From Burkholderiales bacterium (GTDB lineage: Bacteria > Pseudomonadota > Gammaproteobacteria > Burkholderiales > Burkholderiaceae_C), in contig JACPYV010000115.1 in assembly GCA_016195825.1 (NCBI GenBank), positions 1 through 35,722 on the forward strand: DNA of 35,722 nt, written 5' to 3'. A program made the translations under genes and the position numbers. Shown in pieces: positions 23,520-31,869 of the stretch. Numbering within the stretch: the first letter of the stretch is position 1; the number at the start of each line of letters is the position of its first letter. The notes under the pieces are model-generated. The model searched no databases, was not told where the DNA came from, and saw only the letters and a program-made list of their open reading frames with translations.

Positions 23520-23894
23520 ATGACGTCGTCCCGCTGGCCCCGCCTGTGCCTCTGCGCCGCTGCCTTGTGGTTCAGCGCGGCATGCGTCACGTCGGTGCAG
23601 GCCGATGACCGGCACGACCATGACCGGGCCCGTGCCGCGCTGCGGGCGGGCGAGGTGCTGTCACTGCAGCAGGTGCTCGAGAAGGTGCAGCACAGCCACC
23701 CCGGCGAAGTCCTGGAGGTGGAGCTGGAGCGCGAGGATGGCCGCTGGGTCTACGAGCTCAAGCTCCTGCAGAGCGGCGGGCGGCTGGTGCGCCTGGACGT
23801 GGACGCCAAGACGGCGGAAATCCTGAAAAGCCGGCAACGCCCGGGCCCGCAAGGCAAATCGCCGGGCGCCTCGGAACCCGGGAAGCGTCCATGA
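23520..23894 (+). CDS. Periplasmic PepSY-domain protein
   Basis: The 124-residue protein has a signal peptide (about 1-30: MTSSRWPRLCLCAAALWFSA..., with a Cys in the hydrophobic part and an AxA-like SVQA end), then an Asp/His stretch DDRHDHD and one PepSY domain (about 42-105: LSLQQVLEKVQHSHPGEVLEVELE..WVYELKLL..GRLVRLDVDAKTAEIL). PepSY domains act in the cell envelope, often near sensor kinases or reductases. The ATG at 23520 gives a normal signal peptide; an in-frame ATG at 23484 would add 12 charged residues. The stop overlaps the response regulator start (ATGA). Confidence 0.85.
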   Translation: MTSSRWPRLCLCAAALWFSAACVTSVQADDRHDHDRARAALRAGEVLSLQQVLEKVQHSHPGEVLEVELEREDGRWVYELKLLQSGGRLVRLDVDAKTAEILKSRQRPGPQGKSPGASEPGKRP

Positions 23895-24553
23895 GGGTGT
23901 TGCTCGTCGAGGACGAGGCCGTCCTGCGCTCGCAGCTCAGGCAGCTGCTGGAGCAAGCCGGCTATGCCGTCGATGAAGCGGCGGACGGCCAGGCAGCGCT
24001 CCATCTGGGGACGACCGAACCCTACGATGCCGTCGTGCTCGACCTGGGCCTGCCGGTGCTTGACGGCCTCACCGTCCTGCAGCGTTGGCGCAGCCAGGGC
24101 CGCGCCATGCCCGTGCTGATACTGACCGCACGCGACAGCTGGCACGAGAAGGTGTCCGGCATCGACGCGGGTGCCGACGACTACCTGGCCAAGCCTTTTC
24201 ACGCCGAGGAGCTGCTGGCCCGCCTGCGCGCACTGGTGCGCCGCGCCCATGGCCTCGCATCGCCGCTGCTGCAGCATGGCGACGTCACGCTGGACACCCG
24301 CACCGGCACGGTGACGCAGAACGGCCTGACAGTCAACCTCACCGCGCACGAGTACCGGCTGCTGGCCTACCTGATGCACCGCGTGGGGCAAGTGGTCTCT
24401 CGCGCCGAGTTGGTCGAGCACCTGTACGCGCAGGACTTCGACCGGGACTCCAACACGGTGGAGGTCTTCGTGGCGCGGCTGCGCCGCAAGCTGGGTGCAA
24501 CGCTCATCGAGACCATCCGCGGCATGGGATACCGGCTCGCGCCGACGCCATGA
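23891..24553 (+). CDS. OmpR-family response regulator
   Basis: The 220-residue protein has a receiver domain (1-115) with acidic residues E8/D9, phosphoacceptor D51 in VVLDLGLP, T79 and K101 in LAKPF, followed by an OmpR-type winged helix (about 125-217) ending VFVARLRRKLGATLIETIRGMGYRL. The layout is like QseB/PmrA regulators. The start overlaps the PepSY stop by 4 bases. The kinase gene starts 25 bases after its stop, so the three form an operon, probably regulating the divergent cytochrome gene. Confidence 0.95.
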   Translation: MRVLLVEDEAVLRSQLRQLLEQAGYAVDEAADGQAALHLGTTEPYDAVVLDLGLPVLDGLTVLQRWRSQGRAMPVLILTARDSWHEKVSGIDAGADDYLAKPFHAEELLARLRALVRRAHGLASPLLQHGDVTLDTRTGTVTQNGLTVNLTAHEYRLLAYLMHRVGQVVSRAELVEHLYAQDFDRDSNTVEVFVARLRRKLGATLIETIRGMGYRLAPTP

Positions 24554-24578
24554 CAGGGCCCGCACACCCGCGTTGACG

Positions 24579-25952
24579 ATGCCGACCCTGCGCTCGCTCC
24601 GGCACCGCCTGCTGCTCGTCACGCTGCTGACGGCCGGCCTGACCCTGGTCGCGTCAGGCTTCATCCTGTCGACGCTGTTCCGCGAGCACGTGCGGCAGCA
24701 GTTCATCGAACGCCTGACCGTGGACCTGGACCAGGTCATGGCGAGGCTGGCGGCAGACGCCCAGGGCCAGCCCAGCCTGGATGCGGCCCGCCTCTCCGAC
24801 CCGCGCTGGACGCGCCCTCGTTCAGGCCTGTACTGGCAGGTGGACGGCGCCGGTCCCAACGGCAGGCCCGGCCTGCTGCGATCCCGGTCGCTCTGGGACG
24901 AAGACCTCGTCACGCCACGCGACATGCCGGGCCAGGGTGAGCTGCATGTTCATGAGGTGCTGAACCATCGCAAGGAGCCGTTGCTGCTGATCGAGCGCGC
25001 CCTGCTGGCCGATGGCGCGACCGAGCCGTGGCGGGTCATGGTGGCGGCCGGGACGGCGCCACTGGCGCAGGCCGCCACGCAGTTCAACACCGCGCTGGCC
25101 TGGTCACTGCTCGTGCTGCTGCTAATGCTGGTGGCCGGCGCTGTGCTGCAGGTCACGCTGGGGCTTGCGCCGCTGGCCCGGCTGCGCGACGCCCTGGGCG
25201 CGCTGCGAGACGGGCGAACGCAACGCCTGGTGGGGCACTACCCGGCCGAGATTCAGCCCCTGGTCGACGACCTCAATGGCGTGCTGGACCGCCAGGCCGA
25301 GATGCTGGCCCGTGCACGTGCCCAGGCGGGCAACCTGGCACATGCGCTCAAGACGCCACTGACCATCCTGGGCCAGGGCGCCAAGCATGCCTGGGCTTGC
25401 GCGTCGACGCTGAGCGAGCTGCCGGCCTTGGTGCTCGATCAGGTCCAGGTGGCCCGGCGGCACATCGACTGGCACCTGGCCCGCTCCCGCGCCGCTGCTG
25501 CACAGGGCACCGTCGGACTCAGGACGCCGCTTCGGCCGGTGGCCGAAGGCCTGGTCAGGGTCATGCAGAAAGTGCACGCCGCCAAGGTGCTGGCGGTGGT
25601 GGCCGATGTCGACGAGCGGCTGGCGTTTGCCGGCGAGTCGCAGGACCTGCAGGAAATGCTGGGCAACCTGCTGGACAACGCCTGCAAGGCGGCGCGCACG
25701 CAGGTGCTGGTCAGCGCCATGCAGACCGGCCGACAGTTGCGCGTGACCGTGGACGACGACGGGCCGGGCATTCCAGCGGCGCAGATGGCCGAGGCGCTCA
25801 AGCGCGGCAGCCGGCTGGATGAGACGACGCCGGGCAGCGGCCTGGGTCTGGCCATCGTGCACGAGCTGGCCACCCTGTACGGCGGCTCGGTGGAACTGTC
25901 CGCCAGCCCCATCGGCGGGCTGCTGGCCGTGCTGACACTGCCGGCGGCCTGA
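24579..25952 (+). CDS. Sensor histidine kinase
   Basis: The 457-residue kinase has two membrane segments (about 10-32 and 170-192) around a 135-residue periplasmic sensor, then a HAMP-like linker, the phosphoacceptor H255 in LAHALKTPL, and an ATPase domain with N box NLLDNACKAA, G1 DDDGPGIP and G2 GSGLGLAI. The HALKTPL form of the H box is shared with PhoQ-like kinases. ATG at 24579 is chosen because the hydrophobic N-terminus starts there; an upstream start would read through out-of-frame regulator sequence. Signal unknown; the PepSY partner could modulate it. An inverted repeat (ACGCTG 25952-25957 with CAGCGT 25967-25972) follows without a T-run. Confidence 0.93.
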   Translation: MPTLRSLRHRLLLVTLLTAGLTLVASGFILSTLFREHVRQQFIERLTVDLDQVMARLAADAQGQPSLDAARLSDPRWTRPRSGLYWQVDGAGPNGRPGLLRSRSLWDEDLVTPRDMPGQGELHVHEVLNHRKEPLLLIERALLADGATEPWRVMVAAGTAPLAQAATQFNTALAWSLLVLLLMLVAGAVLQVTLGLAPLARLRDALGALRDGRTQRLVGHYPAEIQPLVDDLNGVLDRQAEMLARARAQAGNLAHALKTPLTILGQGAKHAWACASTLSELPALVLDQVQVARRHIDWHLARSRAAAAQGTVGLRTPLRPVAEGLVRVMQKVHAAKVLAVVADVDERLAFAGESQDLQEMLGNLLDNACKAARTQVLVSAMQTGRQLRVTVDDDGPGIPAAQMAEALKRGSRLDETTPGSGLGLAIVHELATLYGGSVELSASPIGGLLAVLTLPAA

Positions 25953-26158
25953 CGCTGTGGCCGAGTCAGCGTAGGCCGGTCGGTACCGGCGCGATGGCAC
26001 CCACAGGGAGGCGTCGCCAAGACCACGGCACTCAGAAGTCCCCGCGACAGCGGCCCTTGCCGAACGCCGCGTGCTGCGCTCACCGGCAAGCCACATCTTG
26101 AAACGATGCAACAACGGGTTTGCACCTACGCTGACGGCCACCCAGCAGTTGTGTGCCC

Positions 26159-27439
26159 ATGGAATTCTCAGAGTTGTTCACGCAGAGCGCACGCGACGTG
26201 ATGCCGCACGCCCGAAGAAAGGGCCTTGTCGCCTACTTCGACTGCCGCGGGCCACGTCTGGAGCTCCACGACCCGGGGCCTTACCTGAGGGCCGGCATCC
26301 ACCGCATCCTGCTGGGCATCGTCGACTGCTTCGAATCGGGCTTCGTGATGTTCAGCGCGGAAGTCACCCCACCGGTCTTCGGCCGCAGCAGCATCGTCAT
26401 CCACGCCGCCGGAACCGGGACGAGTCGCACAACGGATGTGGTGAGCGTGCTCCAGCGCCTGCAGCTGATCCCCGAAAGCGTCGCCCTCGATCAAGGCCTC
26501 GTGCCCCACGCGGAAGGCCCGTGTCCGGCCACCGGTGGCACCGTCCAGTTCGTCGATGCAGGGCATGACGGGCTGGTCATCTCACTGAGCGGCGAAGTCG
26601 CGGCGACAGACCCACCGTTCGAGCACACGCCCGACGCGGCCGGCACCGCGGCATGGCTGGTCAGCACGCTGCCCGGCGCGCTGGAATCGGTCGAGATGAG
26701 ATTGCGCCAGCTGGGCTGGCACGTGACGTCGTTTGAGCGGCTGGCGGCCGCCGCGGACGCGCTGGCCGCCGGGCCGGCGCCGATGTTGATGATCGTTGCC
26801 GAACATGTCGGCGACGAACTGCCGCTGCTGGAACAGATGGTCCAGGCCTGGCCGAGCCTGTGGGCCGTGCTGGCGGTGGTCTCCGGCTCCGACACGCTGC
26901 GCCAGCGGCGCCAATGCCCGGTCGACATTCGGGTGCTGCCGCTCAGCCCACTGGAGCTGGAGCGGTTCACCGCCCATGTCGACACCCGCACGTCGACGGC
27001 CTTGTCGCGGCTGACATCGCCCTCGCCGCTGTACGTGCAGGAGAGCCGGCGCGTGCTTGTCGTGGACGACAACGTGGTGAACCAGATCGTGGCGCGCGGC
27101 CAGCTCGAAGCGCTGGGCTACGAGGTGGTCGTCGCTGGCGATGGCATCGAGGCGCTCGACTCGTGTTGCGACGCGCCACCCGACATGGTGCTGATGGATG
27201 TGGACATGCCGCTCATGGATGGGCTGGAAGCCAGCGAGCACCTGAGGTCCTTGCAGCGCGTCGGTACCTTGCCACCGTTTCCCATCGTCGCAGCCACCGC
27301 CGGCGACACCGAGCTGCGGCGCAATGCCTGCCTGAGCGCAGGCATGGATGGCTACCTCAGCAAGCCCATGGACCTGCAGACGCTGGCTGAAGAACTGCAC
27401 CGGGTACTGCCAGGACGTCCCGTCTCCATGGAGGCGTGA
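26159..27439 (+). CDS. Receiver protein with degenerate kinase-like and pseudo-receiver parts
   Basis: The 426-residue protein ends in a complete receiver domain (about 297-418): D303/D304, phosphoacceptor D347 in LMDVDMP, T at VAATAG and K402 in SKPMD, all as in hybrid-kinase receivers. Before it, about 180-290 has the shape of a second receiver (WHVTSFERLAAAADAL..) but no acidic pocket. Residues about 35-150 look like a worn histidine kinase ATPase domain (LRAGIHRILLGIVDCFESGFV in place of the N-box helix) without the Asn or clear glycine boxes. No membrane segment and no H box. So it looks like a cytoplasmic end point of a phosphorelay rather than a kinase. GTG at 26153 would add 2 residues. 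A terminator follows. Confidence 0.75.
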   Translation: MEFSELFTQSARDVMPHARRKGLVAYFDCRGPRLELHDPGPYLRAGIHRILLGIVDCFESGFVMFSAEVTPPVFGRSSIVIHAAGTGTSRTTDVVSVLQRLQLIPESVALDQGLVPHAEGPCPATGGTVQFVDAGHDGLVISLSGEVAATDPPFEHTPDAAGTAAWLVSTLPGALESVEMRLRQLGWHVTSFERLAAAADALAAGPAPMLMIVAEHVGDELPLLEQMVQAWPSLWAVLAVVSGSDTLRQRRQCPVDIRVLPLSPLELERFTAHVDTRTSTALSRLTSPSPLYVQESRRVLVVDDNVVNQIVARGQLEALGYEVVVAGDGIEALDSCCDAPPDMVLMDVDMPLMDGLEASEHLRSLQRVGTLPPFPIVAATAGDTELRRNACLSAGMDGYLSKPMDLQTLAEELHRVLPGRPVSMEA

Positions 27440-27458
27440 ACGGCTCCGGCACCCGGGT

Positions 27459-27491
27459 CTGACGCGGCCCAGCGAGGCCGGCGTCAGTTTT
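27459..27491 (+). terminator. Terminator after the receiver gene
   Basis: CTGACGC (27459-27465) pairs with GCGTCAG (27481-27487), with GGCC/GGCC continuing inside, followed by TTTT (27488-27491). Confidence 0.75.
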
Positions 27492-27567
27492 CGGGAACCG
27501 CGCCAAGCCGCAGGCCGTGCTCCTTTGTGCCAACTTGTTTCAGCCGCATCGACCCGCCCATGTCGAC

Positions 27568-28479
27568 CTAGCCGATCTGTTCGATCACCCAGCGTTGAAT
27601 GCCGGCTGGCCCCTGGAACTCGTCGACAGAGCGGGCGGGGATGGCGGGATGGCGTTCGCGCCACAGCGTAGCCAGCGTCGTGCCGGGGCCGACCTCCAGC
27701 ACGCAGCGGACACCTCGCTCGGCGACGCTGTCCATGCAATCGTCCCAGCGCACGGTGCTGGCAATCTGGCAGGCCAGCGCCGTGGCCAGCACCGTCGGGC
27801 TGCGGCTGGCGGTGCCGGTGAAGTTGCACACCACCGCCGCCCGCGCTGGCTGCAAGTCAACGCGGGCCAGGGCTTCAGCGAACCTGGCTGCTGCCGTGGC
27901 CATGGCCGGTGTGTGCGACGCCACGCCGATCGGCAGCCGCGTGCAGCGCAGGCCGGCATCACGCCACGCAGCGGCGGCGATGTCCAGCACCGCGCCGGGC
28001 CCCCCGACGATGGCCCGCTCCGCGCCGATGCGTATCGCCACCGCCAGCCCGGCAGCGGATTCGGCCAGGGCCAGCGCATGCGGTCCCTGCACGGCCAGCA
28101 GCCCCGTGTGCTGGCCGGCCACGCTGTCGTCCATGGCCTGCGCGCGGGCCGCGGCGAGGTCCAGCGCCGTGGGCGCTTCAAACAACCCGGCCACGGCGAA
28201 CGCGGCCAGCTCGCCGACGCTGTAGCCGGCGACGACAGCCGGCCGTGGCAGCCGCGCCGCCAGCACCTGCCAGGCCGCAATGCCGAGGCCGGTCAGCAGC
28301 GGTTGCGCAACGGCGTTGGCATGCAACCAGTCAGCGTCGTGCAGGCGGTCGCGCCAATCTCGACCAAGGCAGCCGGCCAAGGCCTGCAGCGTCGCAGCGG
28401 CCTCGGGCTCGGCGTCCAGCCAGCGCAACATCTGCGGATGCTGCGCACCCTGGCCGGGGAAGAGCAGCGCCAGGCTCAT
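27568..28479 (-). CDS. mdcH: Malonate decarboxylase malonyl-CoA:ACP transacylase subunit MdcH
   Basis: The 303-residue enzyme loads malonyl from malonyl-CoA onto the decarboxylase acyl carrier protein during start-up of the cycle. It has the FabD-like fold: LLFPGQGAQ at the N-terminus, nucleophile S88 in GYSVGE, and a His region at IGVASHTPAM, with VLEVGPGTTL near the end. It is the last gene of the operon, directly adjoining the mdcB stop with no spacer. Confidence 0.93.
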   Translation of the reverse strand: MSLALLFPGQGAQHPQMLRWLDAEPEAAATLQALAGCLGRDWRDRLHDADWLHANAVAQPLLTGLGIAAWQVLAARLPRPAVVAGYSVGELAAFAVAGLFEAPTALDLAAARAQAMDDSVAGQHTGLLAVQGPHALALAESAAGLAVAIRIGAERAIVGGPGAVLDIAAAAWRDAGLRCTRLPIGVASHTPAMATAAARFAEALARVDLQPARAAVVCNFTGTASRSPTVLATALACQIASTVRWDDCMDSVAERGVRCVLEVGPGTTLATLWRERHPAIPARSVDEFQGPAGIQRWVIEQIG

Positions 28480-29325
28480 TCAACCCAGGCGCTCCAGCCA
28501 GCAGGCTGCCGCCAGGATGTCGGCCGCGCCGCCGGGCGACAGGCGACGGCATACGAACTGGGCGCCAAGCGCCTTGGCAGCTTCAAGGCCCTGCGGAGCG
28601 CCAGCGCCGCCCGCAGCGAGGAAATCGCGCGCCGCGGCCTGCGCAAAGTGCAAGCCGTCAAGTCCGCCGCGATGGGCCAGGTTGCTGTCGTCCAGTGTGG
28701 CCATGATCGCAAACAGCGTGTCCAGTCGGGCCGGGGTTGCCGCCAGGCCTCGGGCACGTGCTGCCCGCAGCGAGGGCGCGGCAGTTTCGAACAGCGTCGG
28801 AAAGCCCAGCGCAGCTTCGGTCGACGCACTGCGCAGCCCCAGGCGTCGCGCGGCCAAGCCGCCCGGCAAGGTGGATGGACGCAGCGCTCGCGCGGCCAAG
28901 GCGCCGCCCCATCGCGCAAGCAGCATCTGCCGCAACGCCGCCGCGGCGGGCCGACCGCCCTGCGCAGCCAGCGCACCGGCCGACGCGCACAGCAGCCCCA
29001 GCATGAAGATCGCCCCGCGGTGCGTGTTGATGCCGCCGGTGGCCGCCAGCATGCGCGCCTCCGCCGCGATGCCGCAGTGCTCCAGCGCCTCGAAGGGCGC
29101 GCCGGCGGCGCCGAGTTCGGCGATGCGCACGAAGTAGCCCCGCAGCGCGAACAGGCTGCGCATGAAGGTGTGGGCATCCATGTCCGCGTGGCTGCCACGG
29201 TCGGTCAGCGTGACCAGGCCGGGCTTGGGGGTCAGCGCCAGTTCGTCGTACAGCGCGAGCGTGGCGGCGCGGCCGATCTCCTGCGCGGTCAGCGGCCGAG
29301 CTGCGGGCGCGAGTCGCGCTGTCAT
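28480..29325 (-). CDS. mdcB: Triphosphoribosyl-dephospho-CoA synthase MdcB
   Basis: The 281-residue enzyme makes the precursor of the 2'-(5''-triphosphoribosyl)-3'-dephospho-CoA prosthetic group from ATP and dephospho-CoA. The CitG/MdcB pattern is clear: LYDELALTPKPGLVTLTDRGSHADMD near the start, INTHRGAIFMLGLL in the middle, and DSNLAHRGG with LSPGGAADILAAA at the end. The start at 29325 overlaps the mdcG stop (ATGA). The operon order G-B-H matches the Acinetobacter mdc operon rather than Klebsiella. Confidence 0.93.
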   Translation of the reverse strand: MTARLAPAARPLTAQEIGRAATLALYDELALTPKPGLVTLTDRGSHADMDAHTFMRSLFALRGYFVRIAELGAAGAPFEALEHCGIAAEARMLAATGGINTHRGAIFMLGLLCASAGALAAQGGRPAAAALRQMLLARWGGALAARALRPSTLPGGLAARRLGLRSASTEAALGFPTLFETAAPSLRAARARGLAATPARLDTLFAIMATLDDSNLAHRGGLDGLHFAQAAARDFLAAGGAGAPQGLEAAKALGAQFVCRRLSPGGAADILAAACWLERLG

Positions 29326-29990
29326 GCGATCCCCTCGGCGGCCTCGAACATGCCTGGCGACGTGACCAGCGCCGCGCCGTGCAGCCGCTTCACGAGCAAG
29401 GCCCGCGAGCGGCCTTCGCGCCAGGCCAGCCACTCCCGCCACGCGATGGCCGCGTCGCCGGGAAAGACCAGCTCGCCGTCCAGGCGAAGCGCGGGCGCCG
29501 CAAATTCGTTCAACGCGGCGGCGACGACGTCGGCCTGCTCGGGGTCGGCCACGCCCACCCACAGGTCCAGGTCCGAGCCCTCGCGCAGATGGTTCAACCC
29601 GCTGAGGTGCTGCCAACCATGGCTGCCGTAGACACGTGCCGTCGCGCCGAGCGCCTGTAGCGTCGCGGCCAGCCGGCGTGCCGCGGGGCGCGCGGCCGCG
29701 GGCAGCTGCGTGACCAGTTGCTCCAGCCGCGGGAACTCATCGAAATAGAGCACATCGGCTCGGGGCACGCGCAACGCCAGGCGGCGGCGCTGCCAGCGGC
29801 GCGGTGCGCACAAGCCCAGAGCGATGACGTCGCCGTCCGGATCGGATTGGCGTGTGACGACGACGGGCAAAGCCTGGTCGGCCCAGTGCCGCAGACAGTC
29901 GCGGGCTTGGGCGTCCCAGTCACCCGCCAGCAGATGCCGCCAGCCTGCGGGCGACAGCCGGGCGATCTGGTGGCGGTGCAGCGGCGTCAT
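29322..29990 (-). CDS. mdcG: Phosphoribosyl-dephospho-CoA transferase MdcG
   Basis: The 222-residue nucleotidyltransferase attaches the prosthetic group to the serine of MdcC. GSDLDLW (138-144) is the metal-binding GSxxD motif of the nucleotidyltransferase fold; YGSHGWQHLSG just before it is typical of MdcG/CitX-like enzymes. The N-terminal half (RHQIARLSPAGW...) is family-specific. Start at 29990 overlaps the mdcE stop by 4 bases; the stop overlaps mdcB by 4 bases. Confidence 0.92.
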   Translation of the reverse strand: MTPLHRHQIARLSPAGWRHLLAGDWDAQARDCLRHWADQALPVVVTRQSDPDGDVIALGLCAPRRWQRRRLALRVPRADVLYFDEFPRLEQLVTQLPAAARPAARRLAATLQALGATARVYGSHGWQHLSGLNHLREGSDLDLWVGVADPEQADVVAAALNEFAAPALRLDGELVFPGDAAIAWREWLAWREGRSRALLVKRLHGAALVTSPGMFEAAEGIA

Positions 29991-30688
29991 GGCGCGTCCA
30001 GCACCTGCTGGACGACACTCGCCGCCAGCCTTCTGCCACCGCGTGCGGCACCGTCTTCGGCTCGACGGTCCTGCGTCGGCGCGTCGTCCAGCGCCTCGCG
30101 CAGCGCCTGGGCCAGGTCGCCTTGCCAGAGCCGGCGCACGCCGCCCATGGCGACGTAGTTGCCCACGCCGGGCGCGAACACGGGGTTGGATTCGGACAGT
30201 TCGGCCAGCATGGCCTCGGGCAGCTTGGTGACACGGGCCATGGCCGGCAAGCGCATGACGCGGATCTCGGCCTCGGGCAACGCGTCGCACGCGTCCGCGA
30301 TGAGGCCGGAGGTGATGAAGCCGCCAGACAGCGCCTGGTCGTACACCAGGCCCAGCACGCGATGGCCGCGGCGGCGAGCCAGGTCCAGGCACAGCCCCAG
30401 GTGGGCCATGGCGCGGTTGATGCCCAGCAGCTCGTCGCGGCGACGCAGCTGCTGGCCTTGCGTGTCGATCAACAACAGGATGGCGCGGCCGGGATGCTGC
30501 GCGATCGTGTCCAGCACTGCACGGGCCTGCGCCAGCGCGAGCTGTACGCCGATGGGCGCGTGGGCGGTGGTGCCGATGACGGTGAGCGGTTCACCGTCGA
30601 ACTCGACCGTGCCTCGCAGGAAGTCGCCCTCGCGCACGATGCCATGGGTGACACCAAAGAGTTGCGTGGCCAGCAGGTTCCAGTCCAT
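29987..30688 (-). CDS. mdcE: Malonate decarboxylase gamma subunit MdcE
   Basis: The 233-residue subunit forms with MdcD the carboxyltransferase-like decarboxylase that acts on malonyl-S-ACP. It has the crotonase-like fold: GTTAHAPIGVQLALAQAR, LLLIDTQGQQLRRRDELLGINRAMAHL, YDQALSGGFITSGLIADACDALPEAEIRVM. The start overlaps the mdcD stop by one base (TGATG). The C-terminal 35 residues are Arg/Ala-rich, as usual. Confidence 0.92.
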   Translation of the reverse strand: MDWNLLATQLFGVTHGIVREGDFLRGTVEFDGEPLTVIGTTAHAPIGVQLALAQARAVLDTIAQHPGRAILLLIDTQGQQLRRRDELLGINRAMAHLGLCLDLARRRGHRVLGLVYDQALSGGFITSGLIADACDALPEAEIRVMRLPAMARVTKLPEAMLAELSESNPVFAPGVGNYVAMGGVRRLWQGDLAQALREALDDAPTQDRRAEDGAARGGRRLAASVVQQVLDAP

Positions 30689-31548
30689 CAGCGGGCTCCC
30701 AGCGCGCGCAAGGCGGCCACGTCCAGATCGGGCACGCGTGCCGCCTGGGCCACGCCCATGGCGGTCCACAGCGACTGGGCCTCGTTGCCGTCAAAACCCA
30801 GCCGCGCGCCGAGCAGCGCGTGCTCGGTCTCCAAAGCGGCCAGCGTGACCGGCCGGGCCGCGTCCAGTGCCGTGATGGCCGCCGCGCGGAACTCGGCCAC
30901 GTCGTCCTCGACAAGCTGGTCGCAATCGCCGCTCAGCCAGCGGTGCTTGCCGCCGGTCGTGCGCCACACCAGCGCACGGTCGCGCGAATCGAACTCCTCG
31001 ACACCATGCGAGGCCTCGATGACCTCGGGGCCGGACATGGCCAGCCGGCCGATGTCGCTCATGACAATGTGGTCGGCGCAGCGCGCGACGATGCCCATGC
31101 CGCCGAAGCAGCCGTTGGCTCCGCCGATCAGCACGATCACGGGGATGCCGGCGGCGCGCACGTCCAGCAGCGCGCGCATCACCTCGGACACGGCGATCAA
31201 CCCGGCGTTGGCTTCGTGCAGCCGCACGCCGCCGGACTCGGCCAGCAGCAGCACGGCGCGCGGCCGGTCGCGCAGCGCGCGCCTCAGCAGACCGACGAGC
31301 TTGGCACCATGGACCTCGCCCACACCGCCGCCCATGAACTGGCCCTCTTGCGCCGCGACGAAGACCTCACTGCCAGCCAGCGTCGCACGGCCGATGGCCA
31401 CGCCGTCGTCGAAAGAGGATGGAACGCCGAGCTGGGCCAGGTGCGGGCTGGTGAGGCGCATGGCGGGCGGCAGCCACTCGTGGAAGCTGCCGGCATCGAC
31501 GATCAGCGCCAGGCGCTCACGCGCTGAGCATTCCGCATAAGAAATCAT
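30688..31548 (-). CDS. mdcD: Malonate decarboxylase beta subunit MdcD
   Basis: The 286-residue subunit is the partner of MdcE in decarboxylating malonyl-S-ACP to acetyl-S-ACP. It resembles acetyl-CoA carboxylase carboxyltransferase: SARERLALIVDAGSFHEW at the start, EGQFMGGGVGEVHGAKLVGLLRRAL, LLLAESGGVRLHEANAGL, and GGANGCFGGMGIVARCADHIVMSDIGRLAMSGPEVIE. The ATG at 31548 overlaps the mdcC stop by 4 bases. Confidence 0.95.
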   Translation of the reverse strand: MISYAECSARERLALIVDAGSFHEWLPPAMRLTSPHLAQLGVPSSFDDGVAIGRATLAGSEVFVAAQEGQFMGGGVGEVHGAKLVGLLRRALRDRPRAVLLLAESGGVRLHEANAGLIAVSEVMRALLDVRAAGIPVIVLIGGANGCFGGMGIVARCADHIVMSDIGRLAMSGPEVIEASHGVEEFDSRDRALVWRTTGGKHRWLSGDCDQLVEDDVAEFRAAAITALDAARPVTLAALETEHALLGARLGFDGNEAQSLWTAMGVAQAARVPDLDVAALRALGAR

Positions 31549-31862
31549 GGCTGCAGCTCCTGGGCGGCCTGGTCCAGCCGCAGGCTGACGACGGCGGGCG
31601 TGGCGCCCATGTCGTTGACCGACAGGCGCACGCCAGCGAGCTGGTGGCGCTGGTGGAAGTCGCGCACGACCGCTTCCCAGATCGTGCCGAAGCCGCGCGC
31701 CGAGGTTTCGACGTGGACGGCGCAGCCATCGCCAGCGGCGGGCTCCAGCAGCACTTCCAGATTGCCCGAGCCGACCACGCCGACCAGCACCGGCGTGAAG
31801 GCGCCAGCAGGCCGCGTGCCGGTGAAGGCGTAGTTCAGGGTTTCGAGGCCAGGGGTGGTCAT
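31545..31862 (-). CDS. mdcC: Malonate decarboxylase acyl carrier protein MdcC
   Basis: The 105-residue delta subunit carries the acyl group on a phosphoribosyl-dephospho-CoA arm. S32 in VGSGNLEVL is the expected attachment serine (family motif GSGDLEVL). The rest (AVHVETSARGFGTIWEAVVRDF..HQLAGVRLSVNDMGATPAVVSLRLDQA) matches the family, and the length is standard. It starts 7 bases after mdcA and overlaps mdcD. Confidence 0.93.
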   Translation of the reverse strand: MTTPGLETLNYAFTGTRPAGAFTPVLVGVVGSGNLEVLLEPAAGDGCAVHVETSARGFGTIWEAVVRDFHQRHQLAGVRLSVNDMGATPAVVSLRLDQAAQELQP

Positions 31863-31869
31863 CGTGTCC

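Noticed and set aside
22860..23894. 344-residue frame as the full length of the PepSY gene
   Set aside because: The first 220 residues run antisense through the cytochrome gene; the signal peptide and PepSY domain start only after 23520.
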